Positions 56,183-64,000 of a stretch of 64,000 nt of DNA are shown in pieces. The position numbers and the translations under genes were made by a program. The notes below the pieces were generated by a model. It searched no databases and had not been told where the DNA came from. It saw nothing but the letters and a program-made list of their open reading frames with translations. Source of the stretch: Variovorax sp. EL159 (GTDB lineage: Bacteria > Pseudomonadota > Gammaproteobacteria > Burkholderiales > Burkholderiaceae_C). How positions within the stretch are numbered: position 1 is the stretch's first letter; every line of letters starts with the position of its first letter. The stretch is from the NCBI RefSeq assembly GCF_900100965.1, contig NZ_FMUJ01000002.1:927869-991868 (forward strand). The letters run 5' to 3'.

Positions 56183-56818
56183 ATGACAGACAAACTCACT
56201 GCGCTCGACGTGATGCGCGACGCCCCGGTCATCCCGGTCATCGTGCTGAACGACGTCAAAGACGCCATTCCGCTGGCGCGTGCGCTGGTGGCCGGTGGCA
56301 TCCGCATGCTCGAAGTCACGCTGCGCACGCCGCAGGCGCTGCAATGCATCGAAGCCATCGCCAGGGATGTGCCCGAAGCCGTGGCCGGCGCCGGCACCAT
56401 CCGCAGCGCTGCGGATGCGCAAGCCTCGGCACTGGCCGGCGCAAAGTTCGGCGTGAGCCCGGGCTACACGCGCGCGGTCGGCAAGGCCTGCCACGACCTC
56501 GGCCTGCCGCTGCTGCCCGGCGTGGCCACCGGCAGCGAGATCATGACGGCGCAGGAAGACGGCTACACCCAGCTCAAGTTTTTCCCCGCGCTGCAGGCCG
56601 GCGGCCTGCCGATGCTCAAGGCATGGCAGGGCCCGTTCGGCGACGTCACCTTCTGCCCCACCGGCGGCATCCATGCGGGCAACGCGGCCGAGTTTCTTGC
56701 GCTGTCGAACGTGGCCTGCGTGGGCGGTTCGTGGATCGTGCCGGCCGATGCGATCCGCGAAGGCAACTGGGCGCTGATCGAGCAACTGGCGCGCGCCGCG
56801 AGCCAGTTGCCGCGCTGA
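56183..56818 (+). CDS. eda: KDPG aldolase (2-dehydro-3-deoxyphosphogluconate aldolase)
   Basis: A 211-residue class I aldolase that splits KDPG to pyruvate and glyceraldehyde 3-phosphate. The catalytic Glu is in [12 protein letters not shown]. The family loop is [20 protein letters not shown]. The Schiff-base Lys is in [14 protein letters not shown], and the phosphate site is [23 protein letters not shown] lies 8 bp before the ATG. It is in an operon with edd, and a dehalogenase gene follows 5 bp on. Confidence 0.97.
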   Translation: MTDKLTALDVMRDAPVIPVIVLNDVKDAIPLARALVAGGIRMLEVTLRTPQALQCIEAIARDVPEAVAGAGTIRSAADAQASALAGAKFGVSPGYTRAVGKACHDLGLPLLPGVATGSEIMTAQEDGYTQLKFFPALQAGGLPMLKAWQGPFGDVTFCPTGGIHAGNAAEFLALSNVACVGGSWIVPADAIREGNWALIEQLARAASQLPR

Positions 56819-56823
56819 TCGCC

Positions 56824-57552
56824 ATGCGCACCGACTTCGACGCGAGCGACCTGAAGGTCATCGCCTTCGACGTCTTCGGTACGGTGGTCGACTGGCACAG
56901 CGGCATTGCCGCGGAGGCCGAGCGTGCCTTGCCCGGTGTCGATGGCGCCGCCTTCGCGCTGGCATGGCGCGCGGGCTACCAGCCCGCCATGAAGGCCGTG
57001 ATGGAACGCATCGCGGCAGGCGAGGGTGGCTTCACGCTGCTCGACGAACTGCACCTGAGCATGCTCGAGCAGGTGCTGAGCGATTTCAGCCTGAGCGATC
57101 GCCTCGACGCCGCCGCACGGCGCGACCTGAGTCGCGCCTGGCATCGCCTGCCCGCGTGGCCCGATTCGGTGGAGGGGCTCACGCGACTCAAGAAGAAGTT
57201 CACGATCTGCACGCTCTCGAACGGCAACATCGGCCTGCTCACCGAAATGGCGAAGCGCGCCGGGCTGCCCTGGGACTGCGTGCTGTCGGCCGAGGTGTTC
57301 AAGGCCTACAAGCCCGACCCGCGCACCTACCTGGGTGTGGCGGGCGTGTTCGACGCCACGCCCGGCCAGGTGATGCTGGCCGCCGCGCACCACGACGACC
57401 TGGCGGCCGCGCGCGCGTGCGGCCTCAAGACCGGCTACATTGAGCGCCCCTACGAGTTCGGCCGTGCCAAGCCGAAGGACGTGTCGCCGCAGCCGGACAA
57501 CAACCTGCACGCGCGCGACATCAACGAACTGGCCGACCTGCTCGGCTGCTGA
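56824..57552 (+). CDS. Haloacid dehalogenase type II (HAD superfamily)
   Basis: A 242-residue HAD hydrolase. Nucleophile Asp lies in AFDVFGTVVDWHS. TICTLSNGNIGLL is motif II, FKAYKPDPRTY carries the motif III Lys, and LAAAHHDDLAAARACGLKTG is motif IV. The pattern is that of L-2-haloacid dehalogenases, though a general phosphatase role cannot be excluded. It starts 5 bp after eda and so belongs to the edd-eda operon. Its stop abuts the stop of the convergent DUF1697 gene with no spacer. Confidence 0.92.
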   Translation: MRTDFDASDLKVIAFDVFGTVVDWHSGIAAEAERALPGVDGAAFALAWRAGYQPAMKAVMERIAAGEGGFTLLDELHLSMLEQVLSDFSLSDRLDAAARRDLSRAWHRLPAWPDSVEGLTRLKKKFTICTLSNGNIGLLTEMAKRAGLPWDCVLSAEVFKAYKPDPRTYLGVAGVFDATPGQVMLAAAHHDDLAAARACGLKTGYIERPYEFGRAKPKDVSPQPDNNLHARDINELADLLGC

Positions 57553-58110
57553 TCAGTCCGAGATCAGCTTCTCGACCGTGCGCAGGTTGCGCGTGGTCGT
57601 GCTCGACTTGTAGCGCGTCTTCGCCAGCAGCTTCGAGACCGGCGTGTCGGTGCTCTCGCCGCGCGGGCATTGCCAGTAGAGAACGCCCTTGCCGCGTTGC
57701 AGGCGTTCGGTGGCCGGGTCGAACGCGCTGGCCTTCTCGATGATCTCGTCGAGCATCGCGGCGTCGGAGCCGAACACGAGATAGGGGTGCCGCTCTTCGT
57801 CGATGCGCTCGAAGGGGTAGCCTGCGGCCATGTCGGCCACGGCCTTCTGCGTGAGCAGGACGATCCACGCGTCGTAGCCGAAGCGCTTGCGCAGGGCCTG
57901 TTCGATGCGCGTGCGCAATGCGGCGGCATCGCTTTCGGCGGTGTCGAAGAGCACGTTGCCGCTGGCGAGCACGGTGCGCACCGCGCCGAAGCCGAGCTCG
58001 ACGAAGAGCGCCTTCAGGTCCGCGCTCTTGATCGTGATGCCGTTGACGTTCACGCCGCGCAGCAGCGCGACGTGGCGTGTCGTGGTCGCCGGTTTCTTCG
58101 AGCCCGCCAC
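57553..58110 (-). CDS. DUF1697 family protein
   Basis: A 185-residue protein of unknown function. The family pattern is HVALLRGVNVNGITIKSADL followed by LKALFVELGF, then VRTVLASGNVLFDT and LLAKTRYKSSTTTRNLRTVE. The start is a GTG at 58110 (a TTG at 58113 is possible). It lies 22 bp after gloA on the same strand. Confidence 0.88.
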   Translation of the reverse strand: MAGSKKPATTTRHVALLRGVNVNGITIKSADLKALFVELGFGAVRTVLASGNVLFDTAESDAAALRTRIEQALRKRFGYDAWIVLLTQKAVADMAAGYPFERIDEERHPYLVFGSDAAMLDEIIEKASAFDPATERLQRGKGVLYWQCPRGESTDTPVSKLLAKTRYKSSTTTRNLRTVEKLISD

Positions 58111-58132
58111 CAACCTTGCTCCCGGCCGTGCT

Positions 58133-58546
58133 TCAGCGAAGACCGCCGCCTGCGGCGCCTTCGTCGCGCTGGATCAGCTCGATCTTGTAGCCGTCGGGGT
58201 CTGTCACGAACGCGATGACGGTGGTGCCGCCCTTGACCGGGCCGGCTTCGCGCGTGACGTTGCCGCCCGCTGCCTTGATCTTCTCGCAGGCCGCGTAGGC
58301 GTCGGGCACGCCGAGCGCGATGTGGCCATAGGCCGTGCCCAGTTCGTAGCTTTCGGTGCCCCAGTTGTAGGTCAGCTCGATCTCGGCCTGGTCGGGGTTG
58401 CCCTTGCCGTAGCCGATGAAGGCCAGGCTGTACTTGTACTCGGGGTTTTCGGACGTGCGCAGCAGGTTCATGCCGAGCACCTTGGTGTAGAAGTCGATGG
58501 AGCGCTGGAGGTTGCCAACGCGCAGCATGGTGTGAAGAAGTCGCAT
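58133..58546 (-). CDS. gloA: Lactoylglutathione lyase (glyoxalase I)
   Basis: A 137-residue nickel-type glyoxalase I that converts the methylglyoxal-glutathione adduct to lactoylglutathione. Metal ligands are His5 (MRLLHTML), Glu57 (IELTYNWG), His75 (YGHIALGV) and Glu123 ([11 protein letters not shown]). Length and motif order match bacterial GloA. It may be co-transcribed with the GST gene upstream (63-bp gap), both being glutathione enzymes. Confidence 0.96.
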   Translation of the reverse strand: MRLLHTMLRVGNLQRSIDFYTKVLGMNLLRTSENPEYKYSLAFIGYGKGNPDQAEIELTYNWGTESYELGTAYGHIALGVPDAYAACEKIKAAGGNVTREAGPVKGGTTVIAFVTDPDGYKIELIQRDEGAAGGGLR

Positions 58547-58609
58547 CTCGTGGTGCCGTGTAGTGATATCGAATGGGGAGCCGCTATTGTCGGCTTCCCG
58601 GCGCGGCGA

Positions 58610-59290
58610 TCAAGCCGCCAGCTTCAGCAGGTGGGCCTGGTGGCGTTGCAGGAAGGCCATCAGGTGCTGTGGGTACTCGGGCACCACCGCGTCGCGCACG
58701 CTCGGGCGGCTCGCCAGGGCCCGGCGCCAGGCGTTCACCTTGGGCAGGGCGTCGAAGATGTGCGAGTCGTGCAGGGCATCGAACACCTCGAAGTAGCGGA
58801 ACACGGGCGCAAAGACCGCGTCGACCAGGCTGAAGCCCGCGCCCGCGAAGTAGGGGCCCGTGCCCAGCGCCGCTTCGACGCGCGCGAACTTGGCGACGAG
58901 CGCGAGCCGCTTCTGCTCGAACACGGCCGCGTCCTGCGTGGTTTCGTAGCCCCACAGGTCAGCGAGGATGGCGGAGCCGAACTCCATCCATGCACGGTGC
59001 TCGGCGCGGGTGAGCGGGTCTTCGGGGTGCAGGCGCGCGCCCGCCTGCGTCTCTTCGAGGTACTCGCAGATCACGTTGCTTTCGAACAGCACGGCCTCGC
59101 TGCCATCGGGGCGCCGCACCTTCAGCAGCGGCACCTTGCCGAGTGGCGAGATGTCGAGAAACCACTGGGGCTTGTTGGCGAGATCGATCACGATGCGCTC
59201 GAAGGGAACGCCTTTTTCATGCAGCGCGATCGCGGCGCGCTGGACATAGGGGCACAGCAGGTGGCTGACGAGGGTGAGGGCTTGCGGCAT
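58610..59290 (-). CDS. Glutathione S-transferase
   Basis: A 226-residue GST with an omega/beta-like thioredoxin domain. The N-terminal LCPYVQRAAIALHEKGVPFE has Cys as the probable catalytic residue. KVPLLKVRRPDG and LFESNVICEYLEET bind glutathione, and the C-terminal helical domain has GPYFAGAGFSLVDAVFAPVF. ATG 59290 is preferred; the longer in-frame start at 59353 adds a non-homologous tail. It heads a probable GST-gloA-DUF1697 group. Confidence 0.92.
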   Translation of the reverse strand: MPQALTLVSHLLCPYVQRAAIALHEKGVPFERIVIDLANKPQWFLDISPLGKVPLLKVRRPDGSEAVLFESNVICEYLEETQAGARLHPEDPLTRAEHRAWMEFGSAILADLWGYETTQDAAVFEQKRLALVAKFARVEAALGTGPYFAGAGFSLVDAVFAPVFRYFEVFDALHDSHIFDALPKVNAWRRALASRPSVRDAVVPEYPQHLMAFLQRHQAHLLKLAA

Positions 59291-59393
59291 GGGCTTTCCG
59301 TTCTGGTGGGGAGGGGTGTTTCGGATCGCTGCGATTCTTGCGACCTCGAACAACCTTTTCCCGGAAAGCTCATTTGAAAAAATCGGACTTGTG

Positions 59394-60080
59394 CTAGCGC
59401 GCCGCCGTGTTCAGCCAATGCGTGATGCGGCCGCCGTGCATCACGCCGGTGCGGTCGGCCATGGCGTGGGCTTCGGCCTCGTTGTGCGTGACCAGAATGG
59501 CCGTCTGCCCCGCCTGCTTGAGGATGTTGCGCACCTCGGCGGTCAGGCGCTCGCGGGTGCCACCGTCGAGGTTCGAGAAGGGCTCGTCGAGCAGCAGGAG
59601 CGCGGGCGAGGGCGCCAGCGCGCGGGCCAGTGCGATGCGCTGCTGCTGGCCACCCGACAGCTCATGCGGATAGCGCTCGCCGGCTTCGGCCAGGCCGACC
59701 AGCGCCAGCATCTCGGCCACGCGGGCCTGCTGCGCCGCGCGGCCCAAGCGGCGCAGGCCGAAGGCCACGTTCTTCGCGGCCGACAGATGCGGGAACAGCG
59801 CGTACTCCTGGAACATCATCCCCACGCGACGCTGCTCGGGCGGCAGGTGCTGTTGCGCGGAAGACAGCAGCACGTCGCCCAGTCGGACCGTGCCGGCGCG
59901 CACCGGCTCGAAGCCCGCAATGGCGCGCAGCACCGTCGTCTTGCCGCAGCCCGAGGGGCCGAACAGGCAGGCGATGTCGCCGGCGGCCATCGAGAGCGAG
60001 AAGCCGTCGACGACGGTGTGCAGGCCGCGCGGCGTGTCGTAGGCGAGTTGGAGCGCGTCCAGGTGAAGAGGGGAGCTCAT
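59394..60080 (-). CDS. fbpC: Ferric iron ABC transporter, ATPase
   Basis: A 228-residue ATPase: Walker A GPSGCGKTTVLRA, signature ELSGGQQQRIALARAL, Walker B LLLLDEPFSNLD and switch His in VTHNEAEA. It lacks the C-terminal regulatory domain of many FbpC proteins (usually about 350 residues), resembling the shorter thiamine/iron forms. Its start overlaps the permease stop (ATGA). It is the last gene of the iron-uptake operon. Confidence 0.9.
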   Translation of the reverse strand: MSSPLHLDALQLAYDTPRGLHTVVDGFSLSMAAGDIACLFGPSGCGKTTVLRAIAGFEPVRAGTVRLGDVLLSSAQQHLPPEQRRVGMMFQEYALFPHLSAAKNVAFGLRRLGRAAQQARVAEMLALVGLAEAGERYPHELSGGQQQRIALARALAPSPALLLLDEPFSNLDGGTRERLTAEVRNILKQAGQTAILVTHNEAEAHAMADRTGVMHGGRITHWLNTAAR

Positions 60081-61762
60081 GTCTTTTCCGGATCGGTGGT
60101 CGTCACCGTGGATGCACCCAACTGGTTACGTGCCAGCAGCACCACCGGCAGCAGGCCGGCCAGCACGATGGCCAGCGCGGCAATCGCGCCTTCTTCGTAA
60201 GTGCCACGCGCGGCCTCGGCGTAGAGCCAGGTGGCGAGGGTGTCGAAATTGGCGGGCCGCAGCAGCAGCGTGGCCGGCAGTTCCTTCATGGCGTCGACGA
60301 ACACCAGCAGCGCACCGGCCGCCATCGCGGGCCGCAGCAGTGGCAGGTGCACGCGGCGCAGCGTGCCGCCGGTGGTTTCGCCGAGCAGCCGCGAGGCTTG
60401 CTCGATGGCGGGCGGAATGCGCGCGAGCCCGGCCTCGATGCCGCCGACCGGCATTGCCAGGAAGCGGATCGCACAGGCCACGACCAGCACCACGCCGGCC
60501 CCCATGAGCGGCAGGCCCTGCAGGCCGAGTGCGGTGGCCAGCGCGGCGTCGAAGGCCAGCGCCGGCGTGAGCAGGCCGATGGCCAGCACCGTGCCCGGCA
60601 CCGCATAACCCAGCGTGGCGACACGGGCCTGCCAACGCGCGCGGTTGAAGCCCGTGCCCTGGCTGCGCGAGGCCCAGGCAACCACAAGCCCCGCAGCCAC
60701 GGCCACCGCCGTGACGCCCGCTGCCAGCGCCAGCGTGTTGCCGAGGCTGGCAACCAGCCCCCGCGAAATGCCGCCGCCCTGATGCAGCCGCTTGGCACTT
60801 TCCCAGACGAGATACAGCGCGGGTGCCACGAAGCCGATTAGCACCGGCAGCGCGGCGACGGCCGTGGCGGCCCATCCTGCCGCGCCATGCAGGCGCCTGG
60901 GCTGCACGGCGCGCATGCGCTGCGCCGAGCCGAAGCGCTGGTGCCGGCGGCCGTTGCGTTCGAGCCAGACCAGGGCCACCACCACGAACAGCATCGCGCA
61001 CGCGATCTGGGCCGCGCCGGCCAGGTCGGAGCGCGTGATCCAGGTGGTGTAGACCGCCACCGTCAGCGTGTTCACGCCGAGGAATTCGGAGGCGCCGATG
61101 TCGTTGAGCGTTTCGAGCAATGCGAGGCTCAGGCCCACGGCCAACGCGGGCCGCGCGAGCGGCAGCGCCACGCGAAAGAAGGCGCCCCGCCGGTTTTCGC
61201 CCAGCGTGCGCGCCGCTTCCATCAGGTGCGCCGGCTGCGTCATGAACATCGCGCGCGCCGTCATGTAGACGTAGGGGTACAGCACGAAGCCCAGCACGAA
61301 GATCGCGCCCGGCATCGAGCGCAGGTCGGGCAGGCGGAACTGCCGCGGGCTGTCGAAGCCCAGCATCCAGCGGATCGCGCCCTGCACGGGGCCGATCGGG
61401 TGCAGCAGGTCGAGGTACGCGAAGGCGACGATGTAGGTCGGCATCGCGAGCGGCAGCAGCAGCGCCCAGTGCAGCGTGCCGCGCCCCGGGAAGTCATGCG
61501 CCGTGACCAGCCATGCGCAGCCGGTGCCGATCACCAGCACCAGCGTGCCGACACCCGCGAGCAGCAGCGCGGTGTTGAGCGCCGCCTGCGGCAGCACGTG
61601 CGCGAACAGCGGCCCCCAGTGCCCGACGCCCGACCCGAAGGCGAGCCACGCCAGCGTGAGCACCGGCGCGAGCACGCCGAGGGCAATCGCAAACGACGTC
61701 CAGCGCCAGGCCGGGCCTGCGGCTTGCAGGCCCGGCGGCTGGCGCCGAGCAATCAACGACAT
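60077..61762 (-). CDS. fbpB: Ferric iron ABC transporter, permease
   Basis: A 561-residue fused permease with about twelve membrane helices in two halves. Each half bears an EAA-type loop (EAARTLGENRRGAFFRVALP in the first; EQASRLLGETTGGTLRRVHL in the second) that contacts the ATPase. This layout is the FbpB/SfuB type. It overlaps fbpC and starts 43 bp after the binding-protein gene. Confidence 0.93.
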   Translation of the reverse strand: MSLIARRQPPGLQAAGPAWRWTSFAIALGVLAPVLTLAWLAFGSGVGHWGPLFAHVLPQAALNTALLLAGVGTLVLVIGTGCAWLVTAHDFPGRGTLHWALLLPLAMPTYIVAFAYLDLLHPIGPVQGAIRWMLGFDSPRQFRLPDLRSMPGAIFVLGFVLYPYVYMTARAMFMTQPAHLMEAARTLGENRRGAFFRVALPLARPALAVGLSLALLETLNDIGASEFLGVNTLTVAVYTTWITRSDLAGAAQIACAMLFVVVALVWLERNGRRHQRFGSAQRMRAVQPRRLHGAAGWAATAVAALPVLIGFVAPALYLVWESAKRLHQGGGISRGLVASLGNTLALAAGVTAVAVAAGLVVAWASRSQGTGFNRARWQARVATLGYAVPGTVLAIGLLTPALAFDAALATALGLQGLPLMGAGVVLVVACAIRFLAMPVGGIEAGLARIPPAIEQASRLLGETTGGTLRRVHLPLLRPAMAAGALLVFVDAMKELPATLLLRPANFDTLATWLYAEAARGTYEEGAIAALAIVLAGLLPVVLLARNQLGASTVTTTDPEKT

Positions 61763-61805
61763 TCTTTTTCTTCAGGCACTGGCAAGGCGTGCCCGGCCGT
61801 CTCCG

Positions 61806-62873
61806 TCACTGGTCGAAGCCGACCTTGTCGACCAGCGCGCTGGCCTGCTTGCGGTACTTGGCGATCTCGGTCAGCGGCAGCGGATCGACCTTCAGCTCAC
61901 CGATGGCCTGGCCGATGATCGGGTCGAGCGCCACGCCCTTGCGCACCGGGTATTCGTAGTTGGCCTGCGCGTAGAGCGACTGGGCCGGCTCCGACACCAG
62001 GAACTCGAGCAGCTTGACCGCGTTGGCGCGCTGCGGCGCATTCTTGGCGATCGACGCGCCGCTGATGTTGACGTGCGTGCCGCCGCTCTTGGCGTTGGCG
62101 AAGGTCGGGCGGACCACCTTGATCGCATCGCCCCACTTGCGCGCGTCGGTGCCTTCCTTGGCGCTCTTCATCTGGCCGACGTAGTACGAGTTGGCCAGGC
62201 CGACATCGCAGATGCCGCCGAGGATGTCGCGCGCCACGTCGCGGTCGCCGCCGGTCGCCTTGCGTGCCAGGTTGGCCTTGACGCCGCGCAGCCACTGCTC
62301 GGCCTTGGCCTCGCCGTCATGCGCGATCAGCGCGGCCACGAGTGCGGTGTTGTAGGGGTGCTGGCCGGCGCGGATGCAGACCTTGCCCTTGTACTTCGGG
62401 CTGGCCAGGTCTTCGTAGCGGAAGCTGGTGAGCGGCTGGCTTTTGTCGGCATACAGCACGCGGGCGCGCAGAGACAGCGCAAACCACTGGCCGTCGGTGC
62501 CGCGCAGGTTGGCCGGAATGGCCGATTCGAGCGCGGCCGACTTCACCGGCTGCGTCACGCCGCCATCGACCAGGTCCATCAGATTGCCGATGTCCACCGT
62601 CATCAGCACGTCGGCCGGCGAGCGTGCGCCTTCGGCCTTGACGCGCTCCAGAAGGCCGTCTTTCACGAACACGGTGTTGACCTTGATGTTGCTCTGCGCG
62701 CTGAAGGCTGAGATCAGCGGCTGGATCAGTGCGGGCTCGCGCGTCGTGTAGAGCGTGAGTTCGTCGGCGGCTGCCGCCTGTGCGGGCAGGGCCGCGATGG
62801 CCAGCCAGGTGGCGCTGACGCCGAGAAGTGCGCGCGCAGCGCGGCGGCCTTGGACGCGGGAGCGTTCGGTCAT
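61806..62873 (-). CDS. fbpA: Ferric iron ABC transporter, periplasmic binding protein
   Basis: A 355-residue Fe(III)-binding protein of the FbpA/FutA type. The signal peptide ends AALPAQAAAA. The mature protein starts ELTLYTTREPALIQPLISAF. VGLANSYYVGQM carries the twin Tyr that bind Fe(III). ASIAKNAPQRANAVKLLEFL follows. The operon is preceded by a Fur box, which supports iron rather than another anion-bound metal. Confidence 0.93.
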   Translation of the reverse strand: MTERSRVQGRRAARALLGVSATWLAIAALPAQAAAADELTLYTTREPALIQPLISAFSAQSNIKVNTVFVKDGLLERVKAEGARSPADVLMTVDIGNLMDLVDGGVTQPVKSAALESAIPANLRGTDGQWFALSLRARVLYADKSQPLTSFRYEDLASPKYKGKVCIRAGQHPYNTALVAALIAHDGEAKAEQWLRGVKANLARKATGGDRDVARDILGGICDVGLANSYYVGQMKSAKEGTDARKWGDAIKVVRPTFANAKSGGTHVNISGASIAKNAPQRANAVKLLEFLVSEPAQSLYAQANYEYPVRKGVALDPIIGQAIGELKVDPLPLTEIAKYRKQASALVDKVGFDQ

Positions 62874-62938
62874 GAAGGATCCTCCGGGAGCAGTGACGTG
62901 TTCTGGAATGCATCGGCGGCAGAGCGGGCTGCGGCGCC

Positions 62939-62957
62939 GATGAGAATAATTATCACT
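62939..62957. promoter_or_regulatory. Fur box upstream of the iron ABC operon
   Basis: GATGAGAATAATTATCACT lies 66-84 bp before the binding-protein start. It matches the 19-bp Fur consensus GATAATGATAATCATTATC at 12 of 19 positions. Confidence 0.78.
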
Positions 62958-63017
62958 GGGAGGCAGAAGTGCGCGGCCTTTGGACTTACGGGTCGAAGGC
63001 CTACTGGGCCACCGGGC

Positions 63018-63569
63018 TCAGCGCGCCGGCGGAATCTCGAACACCAGGCAGGTCGTCGTTGCGTGTGCGTACAGCGTGCCATCGGGGCCGAACAGGCGCG
63101 CCTCGGCCGTGGCGAGCTGCTTGCCGCAGTGGATCACCTTGCCTTCGGCGCGCACGCGCTGCACCTTGGGCGTGAGGCCTTTCACGTAGTTCACGCCGAG
63201 TTCGGCCGTCGTGTAGGCGCGGCCGGGCGGCATCATGGTGTGGACCGAGCAGCCCAGGGCCGAGTCGAGCAGGGTGGCGACCCAGCCGCCGTGGATGGTG
63301 CCCAGCGGGTTCAGGTGCTGCGGCAGCGGCGTGCCCTGGAACACGGCCACGCCCTTGCTCACCGAGAGGATCGTGAAGTCCAGCGTCTTGGCGATCGCGG
63401 CGTAGGGGATGTCGCCGTTCAGTATGGCCTGCATGATTTCGAGGCCGGTCTTGCCCGCGAGCTGGTCGGGGCGCGCCAGGCCGGGGCCCGGGCCGCCGTC
63501 GAGGCGGTCGGTGATCTGTCGCTCTTCGGCGATCCATGCGTCGAGCAGGTTGATGGGGTTCGTCGTCAT
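63018..63569 (-). CDS. PaaI-like hotdog-fold thioesterase
   Basis: A 183-residue acyl-CoA thioesterase of the PaaI/YbgC-related type. The core is NPLGTIHGGWVATLLDSALG (His-Gly-Gly), then YTTAELGVNYVKGLTPKVQR and LFGPDGTLYAHATTTCLVFE, preceded by an N-terminal extension of about 55 residues. It hydrolyses small or aromatic acyl-CoAs. It is divergent from a MarR gene and shares its palindromic operator, so it is probably repressed by it. Confidence 0.88.
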   Translation of the reverse strand: MTTNPINLLDAWIAEERQITDRLDGGPGPGLARPDQLAGKTGLEIMQAILNGDIPYAAIAKTLDFTILSVSKGVAVFQGTPLPQHLNPLGTIHGGWVATLLDSALGCSVHTMMPPGRAYTTAELGVNYVKGLTPKVQRVRAEGKVIHCGKQLATAEARLFGPDGTLYAHATTTCLVFEIPPAR

Positions 63570-63610
63570 GCCTGTGTTCCTTCTGGGGGCTTTGGCGTGG
63601 TGGGTGAGTT

Positions 63611-63632
63611 GTATATGCAATGGTTGCACATA
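63611..63632. promoter_or_regulatory. MarR-type operator in a divergent promoter
   Basis: A near-perfect palindrome of 22 bp with arms GTAT-N-TGCAA and TTGCA-N-ATAC around TGG. It lies 41 bp from the thioesterase start and 12 bp from the MarR start, in the AT-rich gap. Confidence 0.75.
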
Positions 63633-63644
63633 CAATAATACCCC

Positions 63645-64000
63645 ATGGACATCCAGACCAAACCCCGCGGCTGCACCAGTTTCAAGGTGCGGCAACTGAT
63701 GCGACGCCTCTCGCAGCACTACGACGCCGAGGTGTCGCAAAGCGGACTGAAGACCACGCAGTACTCGCTGCTGTCGCACCTCAAGCGGCTGGGCGCTACG
63801 CGCCCGGTCGACTTCGCGGCCGAACTCAAGATGACCGCTTCCACGCTGAGCCGCAACCTGCAGCCGCTGATCGCTGCCGGCTGGGTAGAGCAGACAGCCG
63901 GCGCCGATGCGCGCAGCCGGCTGGTGGCGCTCACGCCCGAAGGCGAAGACAAATGGCGCGAGGCGCAGCAGCACTGGAAGACCGCGCAGCAGAAGCTCAA
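63645..64000 (+). CDS. MarR family transcriptional regulator, 3'-partial
   Basis: At least 118 residues before the window end. The frame encodes MDIQTKPRGCTSFKVRQLMR, then the winged helix: TTQYSLLSHLKRLGATRPVD, ELKMTASTLSRNLQPLIAAG and the wing ADARSRLVALTPEGEDKW. The probable effector is an aromatic or phenolic acid, as for many MarR proteins, or an acyl-CoA linked to the divergent thioesterase. It ends at the edge, so its C-terminus is unknown. Confidence 0.9.
   Translation, partial: MDIQTKPRGCTSFKVRQLMRRLSQHYDAEVSQSGLKTTQYSLLSHLKRLGATRPVDFAAELKMTASTLSRNLQPLIAAGWVEQTAGADARSRLVALTPEGEDKWREAQQHWKTAQQKL

Overview
The window is high-GC DNA that fits Variovorax or a close Comamonadaceae relative (Betaproteobacteria). 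The grounds are a mixed hydroxamate/aspartate NRPS siderophore locus of the variobactin/vacidobactin/variochelin type, Entner-Doudoroff genes, the waaA/tolC/pcm neighbourhood, and GC-rich palindromic intergenic repeats. The assignment comes from gene content and recall, not from a search.

Bases 1-21.6 kb are the downstream part of a siderophore locus. Two NRPS genes (the first cut by the window edge) carry A-PCP-E, C-A-PCP and C-A-PCP-TE. The last A domain has an almost canonical aspartate pocket; the first two have D-G-E pockets of the basic-residue type. They converge on a TonB-dependent siderophore receptor with a palindromic Fur box. Upstream of the receptor, on the same strand, lie a hydroxamate N-acetyltransferase, an N-hydroxyornithine formyltransferase overlapping it by ATGA, and a FhuF-type siderophore-iron reductase. 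Divergent from these are a PvdE-like ABC exporter, an ornithine N5-monooxygenase, an 83-residue stand-alone FecR N-terminal (DUF4880-like) protein and a PvdQ-like Ntn acylase. Together they cover monomer tailoring, assembly, export and maturation, uptake, iron release and sigma-factor control. A secreted M20 peptidase follows.

23-31.6 kb is a metabolic region: a GST, a luciferase-like oxidoreductase, an NTF2-like protein, and a TetR regulator divergent from an SDR / saccharopine-dehydrogenase-like / acyl-CoA ligase operon with two TetR-type operators in the shared promoter. A second acyl-CoA ligase gene on the opposite strand is broken by an in-frame TGA at a conserved Trp codon.

31.6-42.5 kb holds housekeeping and repair genes: a DUF1345-like membrane protein, a DMT exporter with ogt and an Ada-AlkA fusion, a phosphohexomutase, waaA, a tolC-rhodanese-PCMT operon, a TetR regulator and msrA. 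42.5-47.8 kb contains a duplicated cassette, a small HxxxH membrane protein followed by a TonB-dependent receptor. The two cassettes share an almost identical leader and signal-peptide start but have unrelated receptor barrels; the second receptor is ZnuD-like.

47.8-64 kb carries palindromic repeats, an AEC transporter, an OmpA-domain lipoprotein pair, pdxH, a MobA-like transferase, chaC-sodC, an inner-membrane OmpA-like protein, edd-eda-HAD dehalogenase, a DUF1697 protein, gloA, a GST, a Fur-box-preceded ferric-iron ABC transporter operon, and a thioesterase divergent from a MarR regulator cut by the window end. No tRNA, rRNA, CRISPR array, transposase or phage gene was recognised. The longest spaces without a gene (15384-15644 and 47806-48091) are each under 300 bases and are described as features.
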